Of a stretch of 64,000 nucleotides of DNA, positions 1 to 11,455 are shown one piece after another. The DNA comes from Nigrospora sphaerica (Eukaryota > Ascomycota > Sordariomycetes > Amphisphaeriales > Apiosporaceae). Location of the stretch: positions 1,178,001-1,242,000 of the forward strand of contig JAGVVL010000001.1 in NCBI GenBank assembly GCA_018287875.1, written 5' to 3'. Below the pieces are notes generated by a model. The model was not told where the DNA came from, made no database searches, and was given only the letters and a program-made list of their open reading frames with translations. Position numbers and translations under genes: made by a program. Each line of letters begins with the position of its first letter. Position 1 is the first letter of the stretch.

Positions 1-1
1 C

Positions 2-3000
2 GTGGTGCCCAAGGCCTTCTGGCAGTCGGAGTCGGTCTTGCTCAAGACGCTGAAGAAAGACAACGAGACCCTTCTGAACATCAACAACCACTTCCTCGAC
101 ATCTACCAGCGCTTCAAAATCCTGATGGCCCACGAGAACCACAAGACGGACCTCAGAGGTACCAAGATGCTGGTGGTGGATGCCCAATCGGCCAGCCCCC
201 AGTTGCCCGGCGTGACCTATTTTGCCATCGAGGCCACCCACTCTGGCATGTGCAAATTTGAGAGCAAGAACGCGCCGGGCTACCGGACGGTGGCCGTCAC
301 CATCAAGGAATGGGCCGAAGAGGCGCCTGATGTGATTGCGACAAGGTGGCGAGTGGAGGAGGATGAGAAGATGGCACGGGCCAAACACGAGATCGAGGAA
401 CGCATGAAACCATGGGTGAGTCACGTCCCTCTATAGGGTTACCGGGGGCTACTGTTAGAATGAAGCTAACCACGTCACCAGCTCAAATCCCAACAAGTCG
501 TTCGAGAGGCAGGTCACGCCGCCAGTAGGTTGTCCCCTGTCGAGTACCCTGCCCCTGAATTTTCCACAGAGTCGGGGGGTACGCGAAAGATGCTGCGCAG
601 GAGTAGCTCAAGTGGCATTTCCTTGCCCTTCGAGGTTGAAGAGCTGTTCGAAAGTGACACATCGTCCAGTCGGCGCTATTGACTTTGGGACGTTTGGCTG
701 ATTTGCTTTGTTCATAGTACAGGACCCAGATAATCTTAATCATTCTCTGCAAAGCTTTAGGCCGCCCTCGAAGCTGGGGTCCGCAAGTAAGCCACTTCTG
801 ATAGAAGCCGGGGAATTCGAGGGTGATGCCGACCTCCCCTCTCAGGCGTCGACGGGTGAGGCTACTGGTTTCGTCTTCGTCAAACCGACCGTTTTCAAGC
901 CCAACACAATTTTCAAAGGCCGAGAGAAGGAAATGAAAGAATTGCATAAGATTTTGATGGACAAGAGCATACAGGCTTATGGGACCTCGTCTGTTCTTAT
1001 TCAGAGCATGCCGGGAGGGGGCAAGACGCATTTGGCCCGCCAGTACGTCTTCGAACACAAAGCCAGCTATCCGGGAGGCATTTTTTGGATCCGGTGCAAG
1101 TCGTTGCAGGAACTCGAATATGGTTACTGGGACATTGGCAAGGCGGTTGCTCCCGAAGAGATGGAGTGGTTGGGCGAAAGTGGTCGCAACGACACGGACA
1201 AGGTGGTCAAGCTGGTACAGACATGGCTCAGCGCTCACGAAGGCTGGCTACTCGTCCTAGACGGCATTCACTTCGACTATCCGGGTCTTGAGGACTTCAT
1301 ACCGCTCAACAAAAACACGAGCATCATCTACACGTCGACGGAGAAAACGACACCCGAGGCGTATCAGTTCGACAACCCGCAGATCATGGCCCTCGAACCG
1401 CTCAGCGCCCGCGAGGCCCAAGAGCTGCTCCTCGAAGAAATGGGCAAAAAGAAGCCGTGGACTGCGGATGACCTCAGTCGAGCCATGGAGCTTGTCGAAC
1501 TCATGGAGCGGCTCCCAGTCATGATTCACGTGGCGGCTCTCCACCTGAAAGCCACGAGGGAGCCGCTCTCCAAGTATCTCAGGTCCTTCCGGAGCCGCCC
1601 CAAGGCAGGGAACCTTCCGGCGTACCGGGCGGTGAGGGAACAGCTCCAGAGTCGCGGGAACGTCGCTGCCCTCAACTTGATGTCCCTTCTTTCATTTTTC
1701 GGTCAGCACATCCCTGTTGAAATGTTAGCTCTCGGTAGGTTCCCGACGGCAGCAGTGGGTGTATGTTGCTTGGCGCTGACGCAAGACAGGTCTCAGGGCG
1801 CTGGATAAGAGAACACCCGTCAAATCGCAGGATCCCGAGACAAGAAAAGCAACACTGAACAACACGCTGAAACTGCTGATTGCATTCGCGCTCGTGGAGC
1901 GTAACGAGAACGACGAGGTGCCCTCGGTGAGCGGGCAAAGCTCATGCAGCGTCGACATGGTTCAGGATAGCCTGGATATTCTCCGTATCCACGGCATTGT
2001 CCAAGCCTTCTTCGTCGACACACTTGCCGACGAGAAACAAGCTGCGTTCTGGCTGGACCGGGCAGTTTGCGTCTACTGCCGGGCTTTTGACGAGAGCGAT
2101 CGTCGCATCCGCGATGATCCGACCACGGGCCTACCCGAGGACTATCTGCGGTTTTCGATCCATGGCAAGAGACTCATGACCTTTGTTGATCGGTTCGAGC
2201 GCAAGTATCCCGAGCTGGAGCTATGCCGCGACGCTCTCGAGGTCCGCCTCGACGGCATTTACGACAGGATCGAGCAGCTCAACAAGAGAAAACGCTCTGG
2301 TGACCAAGACGCCGGCGAAGGCGGTGCCATCTCCGTTTTTGAGCGAACCAACAGCCTGTCCGAGGTGGATTCTGCGACGCCACCGAGTAACAGCAGCATC
2401 AATGACTGGCGGATGTGGGACGAAAGCACTGCGCCCCTGGAATCGCCGGCCTTGTACAGCCCCGGCGACTACAACCCGTATCATTGGCACGTCACGTACC
2501 CGTACGACCTCGTTACCCCCGACATGGCGGTAGGCAACGCCGAAGACGACCTGTCCGGGACCGTTACACCACAGCCCGCGCCTATCGACATCATGGACGC
2601 CATACCAGACGAGTTCGAGCCCATCCAACCACCGACTCCCAGCCACCGCACCATCAGGCGCCCTTCGTGGCGCCGCTACCGCGACCAGGTCGGGTCCTGG
2701 CGCGCGTCACCGCAGGTCCTGAGCGACCCCCGCGTCAGCATCAGTCGGGAGACGGTAAAGGGGTTCATCAGCCACAAGAACACGCCTGGTCAGAACCAGT
2801 CGCCACCTTCGGGCGAGGACAAGATCACCGGCAGCAGTGATGCCGAGTCCACCCTCAACAAGATCACTAAGACGAACCCGCCGCCGCCGCCGCGAGGGGC
2901 GGGACTTCTCGAGGGCACAGGCGATGCGTCGGACCCAGAGGCGCCTGAGTCGCCCACGCAATCCACACGGCCCAAACTGATTGCTGGCCGGCCATCATAC

Positions 3001-4569
3001 ACCGGGAACGCCCACATTGAGACGTCTCCCGCCAGCGACCAGCCGGTCCCAACTTTTTCGCAGGTCATAGGCACGTACCCACCCTCGTCGTCCAAATACG
3101 CCGCGGCAACCATCATGCGCCTTAAGGACAGCGCAGGCCCCGTCACTACCGATGGGCTCGCCCCCGTCAAGGTCTCCAGCCCCTTGACCGCGGCTCCCTT
3201 GTCTACCTCGTCGCCGCACGCAAGCCCGCAGACTTCTCAGGCTGCGGTGCCCGAGGACGCTGTGGCGCCCTTGCTGACGGCTAGGGTCCAAACGGCCCCC
3301 AATACGCCCAACGTCCCGGTCCGACCGGGTCCTTCGCCCGTCGGTGCGCCATTGCGAGCGCCAGTAGCCCCTGTCGAAACCATGGCCTCCAATTCTACAC
3401 AGTCAGCGCCAGCCAAGGAGACCACGGGCGAAATCGAGTCTTCCGTTACCTCACCCAACCGGTCCGTTCGATCCAGCCCACCCCCTGTGGAGGGCCCCTA
3501 TCGACCCCCACCGATCCCTATCGAGATTAACACATCGAGCGCTCTGCGATCGTCGCCGGCTAACATCCCTTCGACCATCCGTCACTGGGACACGTACCGA
3601 CTCTCAGAACCCGAGTACACGCTGGTTCGCCCCGCCGGCTACGAGACCCTCGCCCACTCGCTGCCGGCTACGCGTTCACATGCTCCCAACCCGCCGTATC
3701 CGCTGAGAATCCCCCTGCATCCCAACGGTCGTCCGGCCACCTCACTGCACCCCTGGACCGCCTTGTCGTCGGACAGTCCCAACCTGCAGGGCTACTCGAG
3801 CCAGCCCATGAGCCGCAACACTAGCCACCAGGGCGGCTCGAGCAACGCAGCCTCATCGGCCTTGGCGCCACCGCCGCTGCCTCCGCGACCGCCCTCGCGT
3901 CCCGTCTCGGCCACGCCGACGCCGCCGTCGCGCCGCGGCGCGTACCAGTTCTTCGCGCGCAGCATGTCGCCCTCGCCGGCGCCCTTCCAGCGGATCCGCC
4001 GCGCCTCGCGCTCCCGGTCCCGTCGCCCGAGCGTGGTCGAGACAGAGCCCAGCCCGCGCCTCGGCGCCGCCGGCTTCGACGTCGACACCCCGCCCACGAG
4101 CTACAGCCTGGACGCCGTCGGTGCCCGCCGTCGCCGCCGCGGCACCGACAGCGCAAGCACGTCGGCCGAGGACCCCTACCACGCCAGCGGCGGCGGCAGC
4201 AGCACCCCGAGCGGCGAGTCGCGGACGCGCTTTTGGGACCGCATAGGGGGCAGCAAACGGGGACGCAGCAGCAGCACCTCGGCCAACGACGCGCCGTCGT
4301 CGTCGCGCCGCACCGAGAGCGCGGGCGGCCGCTTGGTGAGTCTCGGTCGCCGGGGCCTCCGCTCCCGCAGTCCCGCTGCGAGCCCCGATCTTGCGCCGGC
4401 AAATGGCGGCGGCAGCGCGGACGCGACGCCAAGGACGATGACGGCCGCGAGCATGAGCCCCTCGGGGTCGGTGGCCGGCATCCGTCTCGCCGACGGCACC
4501 GTGGTCGAGTTCGGCGCGACGCCGCCCGGTGGCCTTGGTGACGGCCTGGGGCTGGGCCTCACGGAGTAA
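2..4569 (+). CDS. NLR-like protein: lipase-type N-terminus, NB-ARC NTPase, disordered tail (5' partial)
   Basis: Incomplete at the left edge; my model joins 2-415, 482-653, 718-1734 and 1790-4569, giving 1460 visible residues in one frame. The second donor is ambiguous: 654 or 669 both keep the frame. The first ~140 residues (VPKAFWQSESVLLKTLKKDN onward) look like the end of the serine-esterase/DUF676 domain found at the N-terminus of many fungal NLRs; its catalytic part lies outside the window. An NB-ARC-type NTPase follows, starting FKGREKEMKEL, with P-loop MPGGGKTHLARQY (about 1008-1046) and Walker-B-like WLLVLDGIHF. After a helical stretch to about 2290, roughly 750 residues are Ser/Pro/Arg-rich and low complexity. 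I see no ankyrin, WD40 or TPR repeats. By family analogy it is a cytosolic sensor of non-self or stress; that role is inferred. The last kilobase is very GC-rich. Confidence 0.8.
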
Positions 4570-5178
4570 AGCGCTTTTATTCTGGTTTCCGTCGTCCTAC
4601 TCTTGCGCAATGCATTTCCACCGGGTGTGTGGCGTGTTTTGGTTTTCGTCGTTGAGCTGTTTTCCCGGAAATCGCAACTGCATTTACATGGCTTTGTCGG
4701 GTCCCGCATCTTTCCCTTTTGCGCACATACACTCCCAGGGAATCTATCGTCGTGAGAGGTCGTCAACCATCCGATGTCCGCGCCGGCCGCATCTAGAGAA
4801 TTTAGCATATTTAGCCCTCGTCTGTGGTTATGGACGAAGTCGCCTAGAGATTGTAACAATCATGTCATGGTGTGCCGTTACCGCAGTTTGTCTCGTATCG
4901 TTCGTGATTCATTATCGACTTTACGTTAAGTAGCCGCGGGAATTACCACGCGCCATCAACGCCGCAACCACGACGGAAGCCTGCGCGCTGCCTCCTTTCT
5001 CTCATTTCTGGTCCCGGACACGGGTATCATATGCTCGTTCGCCCTTCGCTGCCCCCTTTTCGTTCTCCGGGGTCGGGAAGCCGTACCCCGGCTCGGATGT
5101 ACGGTCACGGGCGCCTTAGGACCGGGGCACCAAGGCTTCCAGGATGTTGTGGAACAAGTCCGAGATGGCGCCCACGAG
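4570..5178. other. Intergenic gap between convergent genes
   Basis: Lies between two 3' ends. The first ~350 bp is T-rich, as expected for 3' UTR and polyadenylation sequence. No coding signal is visible. Confidence 0.6.
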
Positions 5179-8100
5179 CTAGAAACCGGGTGTGGTCAGC
5201 AGGAAGAACGGGGACTGCAGGTCCCCCCCCCTCCCCGGTCCCTCGCGGGAAAGGGGGTGGGTATGAGGGAGAGACGGAGGAAAACAAAACCAAGAGCGAA
5301 AAAAGGGGGGCTTACAGGGGCGGCATCGCCGATGAGCTCGGTGGTCTGGGAGACGAAGGCGGCGGAGAGCAGGTCGCCGGCGTTGGCGACGAGGCCGACG
5401 AGCAGGCGGACGGTGGCGGGGGTGAGGAGGGGCAGGACCTCGTCGAGGATACCGGCGATGTCGACGCGGTCGAGGGCGGCGAGGAGCGGGCGGGCGGCGG
5501 TGGCGAGGCCGGCGACGTCGACCTCGCCCAGCGCGCCGAGAAGCGGCCGCACCTGGCCCAGGAGGCCCGTGATGTCGACCTCGCTGACTTCGTTCAGAAT
5601 GGGCGTGATCTGGTTGACCTGTCCCGGCGTTCCTGTCAGTGTTGTCCCGATTTGCTTTTCGCTAGTATGCCGGGGGGGCCGGGGGAAAAGAGGGAGGCAA
5701 AACCTACCAGGGCTGCCAAGTTGATCTCGCTGAGGGTTGCGAGCAGCGGCTCGACCTGGCCGATGAGCTTGCCGACGTCGATCTTGCTCACGGCCGCCAG
5801 GATCGGCTGGAGCTGGCCCACGATGCCGACGAGGTCGATCTCGTTCAGCGAGCCCAGCAGCGGCTCGACCTGCCCGACGAGCTTGCTGAGGTCGACATTG
5901 CTTATCGAGTTGAGGATCGGCTGTATCTGTCGCACCAGACCTGCGACGTCAATCTGGCCGAGGGACTCCAACAGGGGCTCGACCTGGCCGATCAGCATGC
6001 TGAGATCAACCCTGCTGACCGAGTTAAGAAGCGGCTGGATTTGTCGTACTAAGCCCACGATGTCAATTTCGCCAACGGACTCCAAGAGAGGCTCGACCTG
6101 CCCGATCAGCTTGCTTATGTCGACTTTGCTGACCGAGTTAAGAATCGGCTGTACCTGTCTTACCAAGCCCACGATATCAATTTCGCCAAGACTCTCCAAG
6201 AGAGGCTCGACCTGCCCGATCAGCTTGCTGATGTCGACTTTGCCGACCGAATTAAGGATGGGCTGCACCTGCCGCACCAAGCCCGCGAGATCGATATCAC
6301 TGAGAGATCCGAGGAGAGGCTCGATTTGCCCCACCAGTTTGCTGATGTCCACCCCGCTGACGGCGTTCAGGATCGGCTGGAGCTGCCGAACCAGGCCCGC
6401 GAGATCGATGCCGCCGAGGGAGTCGAGCAGGGGCTCGATCTGGCCGATGAGCCGGCTGATGTCCACTTTGCTCACGGCGTTGAGGACCGGCTGCAGCTGG
6501 TTGACGAGGCCGACAAGGTCGATCTGGCCCAGGGACGCCAGGAGCGGCTGCACCTGGTCCACCAGGCCCGCCAGGTCGATGCTGCTCAGGCTGCTGAGCA
6601 AGGGCGCGGCCTGGTCCACCAAGGCCTTGAGGTCAACCTTGCCCAGGCTGGCGAGCAAGGGACCGGCGCCCCCGATAAGCGCGCGCGTCTCTTGCACGAA
6701 ATCGGCCGTCAGCAGGGCTTCGGCATTGATGAGAAGCGCTTCCAGCCCCTTGATCGAGTCACCCGAAACCAGGGGCCGGATGGCGTCGAAGAGGCCCTTC
6801 AGATCCAGCTGGCCCAGGTCGTTGATGATGGGGCCGATCTGCTCGACAAGGCTCTGCAAGTCTATCTTGCCAAGACCTGCGAGCAAAGGCCCGGCGCCGC
6901 CGATCAGATCCCGTGTCTGAACTACGAAGTCGGCCGTCAAGAGGTTTTCGGCATTACCGAGGAGCGTCTCGAGTCCTTTGATGGAGTCGCCCGAGAGCAG
7001 GGGGCTGACAGCATCATACAGTCCTTTAAGGTCCAGCTGGCCCAAGTCGTTGATGATGGGTGCCACTTGGTCTACCAGACTCTGCAGGTCGATACGACCT
7101 AGAGTGGCCAGTAGAGGTCCCGCTCCACCAATCAAGTCCTTGGTTTGGTTGACGAAGTCAACCGTGAGCAGGCTCTCAGCGTTGAGCAGCAGCCCTTCGA
7201 TGCCCCGGAGAGAATCGCCTGACAATAGGGGACTAATGGCGTCGTACAGTCCCTTGAGATCCAATTGGCCCAAGTCGTTAATGATAGGAGCCACTTGGTC
7301 CACCAGACTCTGTAAGTCGACGCTACCCAGAGTTTCCAGCAGAGGTCCCGCTCCACCGATTAGGGCCTTGGTCTGGTTAACGAAGTCGGCTGTGAGAAGG
7401 TTCTCAGCATTGAGAAGGAGCCCCTCAATGCCCCGGATCGAATCGCCTGACAACAACGGGCTGACGGCATCAAACAACCCCTTCAGATCGAGTTGGCCCA
7501 GTTCGTTAAGAATAGGACCGACCTGGTCCACTAGACTTTGCAGATCGATATTGCCCAGGGTGGCAAGCAGGAGTCCTGCTCCGCTGATGAGCCCCTTGGT
7601 CTGCTCGACAAAGTCGGCAGTGAGAAGGTTCTCGGCATTGAGAAGCAAGCCCTCGATGCCCTTCACGGCATCCCCGGAGAGCAAGGGACTGATAGCATTG
7701 AAAAGGCCCTTGAGGTTGACTTGTCCCAGGTCGCCGAGAATAGGGACAATCTGGTCCACCAGGCTTTCCAGGTCGAGCTTGCTGAGACTGGCCAAAAGTG
7801 GTCCGACTCCAGATAGCAAGGATTTAATCTGCTCGATAGCTTCTGGGGTGAGGAGTTCCCGAGCATTCGCTAGGAGCTCTACAATGCCCTGAACCGAGTC
7901 GGCTTGGAGAAGGGGCTGCAGAGCATCCAGGACGCCGGCAAGATCAATGTCTCCGAGCTTGTCGATGAGGGGCTGAGCGCTGGAGAGTATGGACTTGAGG
8001 GATGACACCGTTTCTGGCGTGAGGAGCTCCCCGGCATTCGAGAGGAGACGAACAATGCCCTGTACCGAACTTGGCTGTAGAAGGGGCTGTAAAGCATCCA

Positions 8101-9592
8101 GGACACCGGCAAGGTCCACGTCGCCAAGCTTATCAATAAGAGGCTGGGCGCTAAGAAGTATTGACTTAAGGGAGAACACAGTCTCGGACGTAAGTAATTC
8201 TTGGGCATTCGAAAGAAGTCCCACAATGCCCTGGACTGACTCGGGTCGGAGAAGGGGCCGTAGGGCGTCCAGAACACCGGCGAGGTCAATGTTTCCTATC
8301 TTTTCGATAAGAGGCTGCGCACTAGCCAATATCCTCTTCAAAGAGGAGACGGTCTCGGGCGAGAGCAGCTCGCCGGCATTAGTCAGCAGCGCGACGATAG
8401 CCTTAACCGAGTCGGGTGTGAGCAAAGGCTGCACGGCATCGAGGACCCCGGCCAGGTCAACGTCTCCTAGCTTGTCGATAAGGGGCTGGACACTGGCCAG
8501 TATCGCTTTCAAAGAAGAGACAGTCTCGGACGAGAGTAACTCGCCGGCGTTATTCAGCAGTGCGACGATGGCTTTCACGGAATCGGGCGCGAGTAGAGGC
8601 TGCAAAGCATTAAGAACGCCCTGCAGGTCGATGTCTCCGAGGCTGTCAATCAAAGGCTGGGCACTAGCAAGGATGGACTTGAGCGACACGACCGTTTCCT
8701 CGGTTAGGAGCTCACCGGCGTTGCTCAGCAGCGTGACGAGGCCGCCAACCGAGGAGGGGGTGAGAAGAGGGCCGAGGGAGTCGACGACGCCCTTGAGGTC
8801 GATATCGCCCAGCGAGTCGAGAAGCGGCGATGCGCCGCCGATCAGGGCCGTCGTCTCGTTGACGAAAGAGGGCGTCAGCAACGCGGCGCCGTTGGTGAGC
8901 AGGCTCTCAATGTTCCTCAGGTTCTGCTCCGTCAGGAGAGGCAGGACCGAGTTGAGTAGGCCGGCAATGTCAATGCCTTCGATCTGGTCCACGATTCCCT
9001 TCAGGTCGATGGACCCGAGTAAATCAATCAGGGGCTCGGCTTTGGTGAGGATGTTGCGAGTGATTTCGGGGATGGGGGGCCGGAGCAAAACGGCAAGGTA
9101 AAACAGCGAATCGTGGACGGCTTGCAAGAAGTCATCACTCAAAAGCTCCTGGATGGCTTTGAAGTAGCCCGCAATATCTCCCAGTTGTGTGATGAGTTTC
9201 CCAATGCTCTCGAGGATGTCTTTCAGGTCTCCGAGGCCAGGAATATCACCCAGACCGGGCAGGTCAATGATGGCATTGGTGCCAGGCCCCGAGCCGGAGG
9301 CCGAGCCAGACCTGGTCCCTGAACCAAGGCCCGAGCCCGAGCCTGAGCTAGGCCCTGTGCTATTCTGACGTGGGTACAGGGGCACACGCACGTCTCTCTG
9401 GTGGTTCTTTCGAAGTAGAGCATTGAGTTCCGTTAAGGCATCCGTGAGGTCGGACCGCGGAACCAAGGCCAGGTTGTGCTTGGCGAGAAGCGCATCCAGA
9501 TCCAACTCCGGAACGGGGGGGGTCCTTGGGGTATCATCTGCAAGAAGCCCAACCGGCAGGAGGGCGGCGAGGAGGAAGCTGGAGAACAACAT
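5179..9592 (-). CDS. Secreted protein built from 62 tandem 19-residue modules
   Basis: Model: exon 1 9592-5708, exon 2 5618-5316, exon 3 5214-5179; introns of 89 and 101 bp with GT..AG ends; 1407 residues. Residues 1-18 form a signal peptide (MLFSSFLLAALLPVGLLA). Residues 19-80 are a linker, about 81-104 a Ser/Gly repeat, and 105-222 a divergent helical region. Residues 223-1400 divide exactly into 62 modules of 19 residues with consensus LGxIDLxxLVxQVxPLLxx and two relatives (DSVxxIxxLLxNAxxLLxx; xTVxSLKxILxSAQPLIDK). The tail is LLTTPGF. I see no Cys or Trp and no terminal membrane segment, so secretion or wall association is likely. The periodic Leu/Ile/Val pattern suggests short amphipathic helices stacked as a solenoid or coating an interface. 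I know no named family with this unit; function is unknown. The first acceptor was chosen because only 5619 gives a phase-0 join and keeps the 19-residue register. Confidence 0.85.
5200..6646 (-). repeat. Alternating 19-residue modules (114-bp, 38-residue pairs), interrupted by introns
   Basis: Encodes residues 983-1400, 22 modules. The core alternates VSKVDISKLIGQVEPLLES with LGEIDIVGLVRQVQPILNS. The intron at 5619-5707 falls inside a module and removing it restores the spacing. Confidence 0.85.
6647..7786 (-). repeat. Five 228-bp tandem repeats (76 residues = 4 x 19)
   Basis: Encodes residues 603-982. Each unit runs LGxxDLQSLVDQVxPIIND, LGQLDLKGLYDAISPLLSG, DSIRGIEGLLLNAENLLTA, DFVNQTKALIGGAGPLLET, each 19 residues. 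The middle copies are the most alike, which suggests recent duplication. Confidence 0.9.
7787..8812 (-). repeat. Six 171-bp tandem repeats (57 residues = 3 x 19)
   Basis: Encodes residues 261-602 of the secreted repeat protein. Each unit holds three different 19-residue modules: an LGDIDLxGVLDALQPLLxP type, a DSVxxIVxLLxNAxELLx type and an ETVSSLKxILxSAQPLIDK type. Confidence 0.9.
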
Positions 9593-11455
9593 GATGAAGG
9601 GAGTACTTGGCGAGGGTCCTGTGGGTGGTCGAAGTTCCCTCTCACATGGAACTGCCGCCTGGAAGCCAGCAGGACGAAGAGAAGGGACCAGGATGGGCTT
9701 CAGAAGCTAGGAGGCCCGAGGGGCACGGGCGGCCATGGATCATATCCCCCTTCTCCCCTCTCAATTTGTTGTCGCTTCTGAGACGGGAAGAATGAGGGGA
9801 GCCTCGGATGGCAACGCATGTGCATGGCCCGCTGCACATACCCTTCCACGCCTCCGTGCCGCCATGCCTGCCCTTGCCGAGTTCCCATCAGAGCATCTAC
9901 CAACTACAGCGTGATAGATGTTTTGGTGGTTGGAGGGGAGGCATCCAGCCACGGACCCTCGTGCCTCCACACTCACCCCTGGCTCATACCCCAGAGCCAA
10001 GCTCCAGAGTTCCTCGGCTTGTTTCCTGATCGGGGTCACGTCGCTCGAAGGGATCGCGGGGAAGCGGGGCTCGCCTGGCCAAGCCACTCGGGAGCTTCGT
10101 CACGCACCCGCTGTGGATTTGGTCAGGAGAGGCTGATTTTGGCCCGTTGATCCAGTTGCCCAAGAGGCCGTTACGAGCTTTCGCGCCGGCTCCCCCGCCT
10201 ATATGTCGCCGAAATCGTGATGGTGGGTGTGGGTGTACTCAGTCGACAGGCAAGAGGGCCGTCGATCAGTTGGGGACACAGTTCGACGTATCCGGGTGCG
10301 AGTTGAGTAATCGGCAGGACCAGTCACCCAGTCTGGCTCTCAAGAGGATCCTTCTTCAGGCGCGCCTGGGTCGAAATGTAGGTATGCTCCTGAACAAGCC
10401 GAGGCGCATCCCACCGATCCACGGACCCGGACGGCGCATCGTCCTGGCTCTCCGAAGCACACCTGGCATCACGACTCGAATGCCACTCTATTGTGAATAT
10501 AGGGGTGACTTGCGCCAAGCCGGATGACGGGCGTTGAGGCTCGTCATCGAGACAGCTCAGGGTTAAACTCACCAATGTAACCGTGGGCCGGGCGGCATGG
10601 TCATCTGCTGGGCACCTCATCCTTGCCCCGCTGTTAGCTACTTCGCCGACTAGACGATCTGGGTTGTGACGGTGAATACCGTTAGACAACAGAAGTATAG
10701 TGGGAACAAGCATATAACGGCAAGGCAGTGGTGCATAGTAGCGCAGCAGCAAGCAGACAGCCACCCCGCTTCCCCGCTTACGGGTTCAGAAGGATCGTCG
10801 ACCTCAGGCGCGGCGACCCAAAAGGGAAAGAAGGTCGCTGCCGGTTGATCGAATGCGGCAACAGTCACAGATAGAGGGGGCACACGAGTCGATATCGACC
10901 GGCAGTCCCGCCGTCGGTATCGCCAGACCCTACAGTAGCACCTGCGCATCCTGGCCGCCCTGCATCGTCACATCGCCCTCATTGGTCCGCCTTCCCAGGC
11001 CCGTGGAGGTGCCATGAAGGATGCATCTAGAGAAACTCGCAAAAGTGTCGATATGCCATGACCGAGGTCCTGGCAATATTGATTGTGATATGTGTGGCCC
11101 CCCTCAGTTGGACTACGAGGCGATGCGGGGAAGAGCGCACTTTGTGCGGGGAGAGGAGGGGAGCCGAGCTGTTCGCAGATCAGTAGGTGGGCCATGGGCG
11201 AAATGGCATGTGCTAGTCGGCGTGATACTGACCAACCGTGATTTTCGTGGGAGCGTCTTGAACATAGAGTGTAGTCTTCAGGCCCTGGGTTGCCCCCTTT
11301 GAGGTTGCTGCTGCCGCTGCCGCTGCCGCTGCCGCTGCCGCTGCCACCGTCGCCGTCGCCGTCGTCGCCGTCTTGTCACAACCCCTTGCCACGTCCGTTT
11401 CCCCATGTCAAACCTCCTTTATGCGCGGTAACTCCATCGCACGAGATAGGAAACC
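9593..11455. other. Divergent intergenic region
   Basis: Separates the start of the repeat-protein gene from the start of the DUF3712 gene, so it holds both promoters. The short frames in it have no recognisable product or plausible splice chain. It contains the CTGCCG microsatellite. Confidence 0.55.
11311..11345. repeat. CTGCCG hexanucleotide microsatellite
   Basis: Five perfect CTGCCG units and a partial sixth, followed by a CCGTCG-type run, about 110 bp upstream of the next start codon. Confidence 0.9.

Noticed and set aside
2707..4432. Several long frames antisense or out of frame to the NLR tail
   Set aside because: They are by-products of very GC-rich, low-complexity coding sequence.
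5031..9101. Long plus-strand frames opposite the repeat protein (up to 629 residues)
   Set aside because: They mirror the repeats of the minus-strand gene; the minus frame has the signal peptide, splice sites and exact periodicity.
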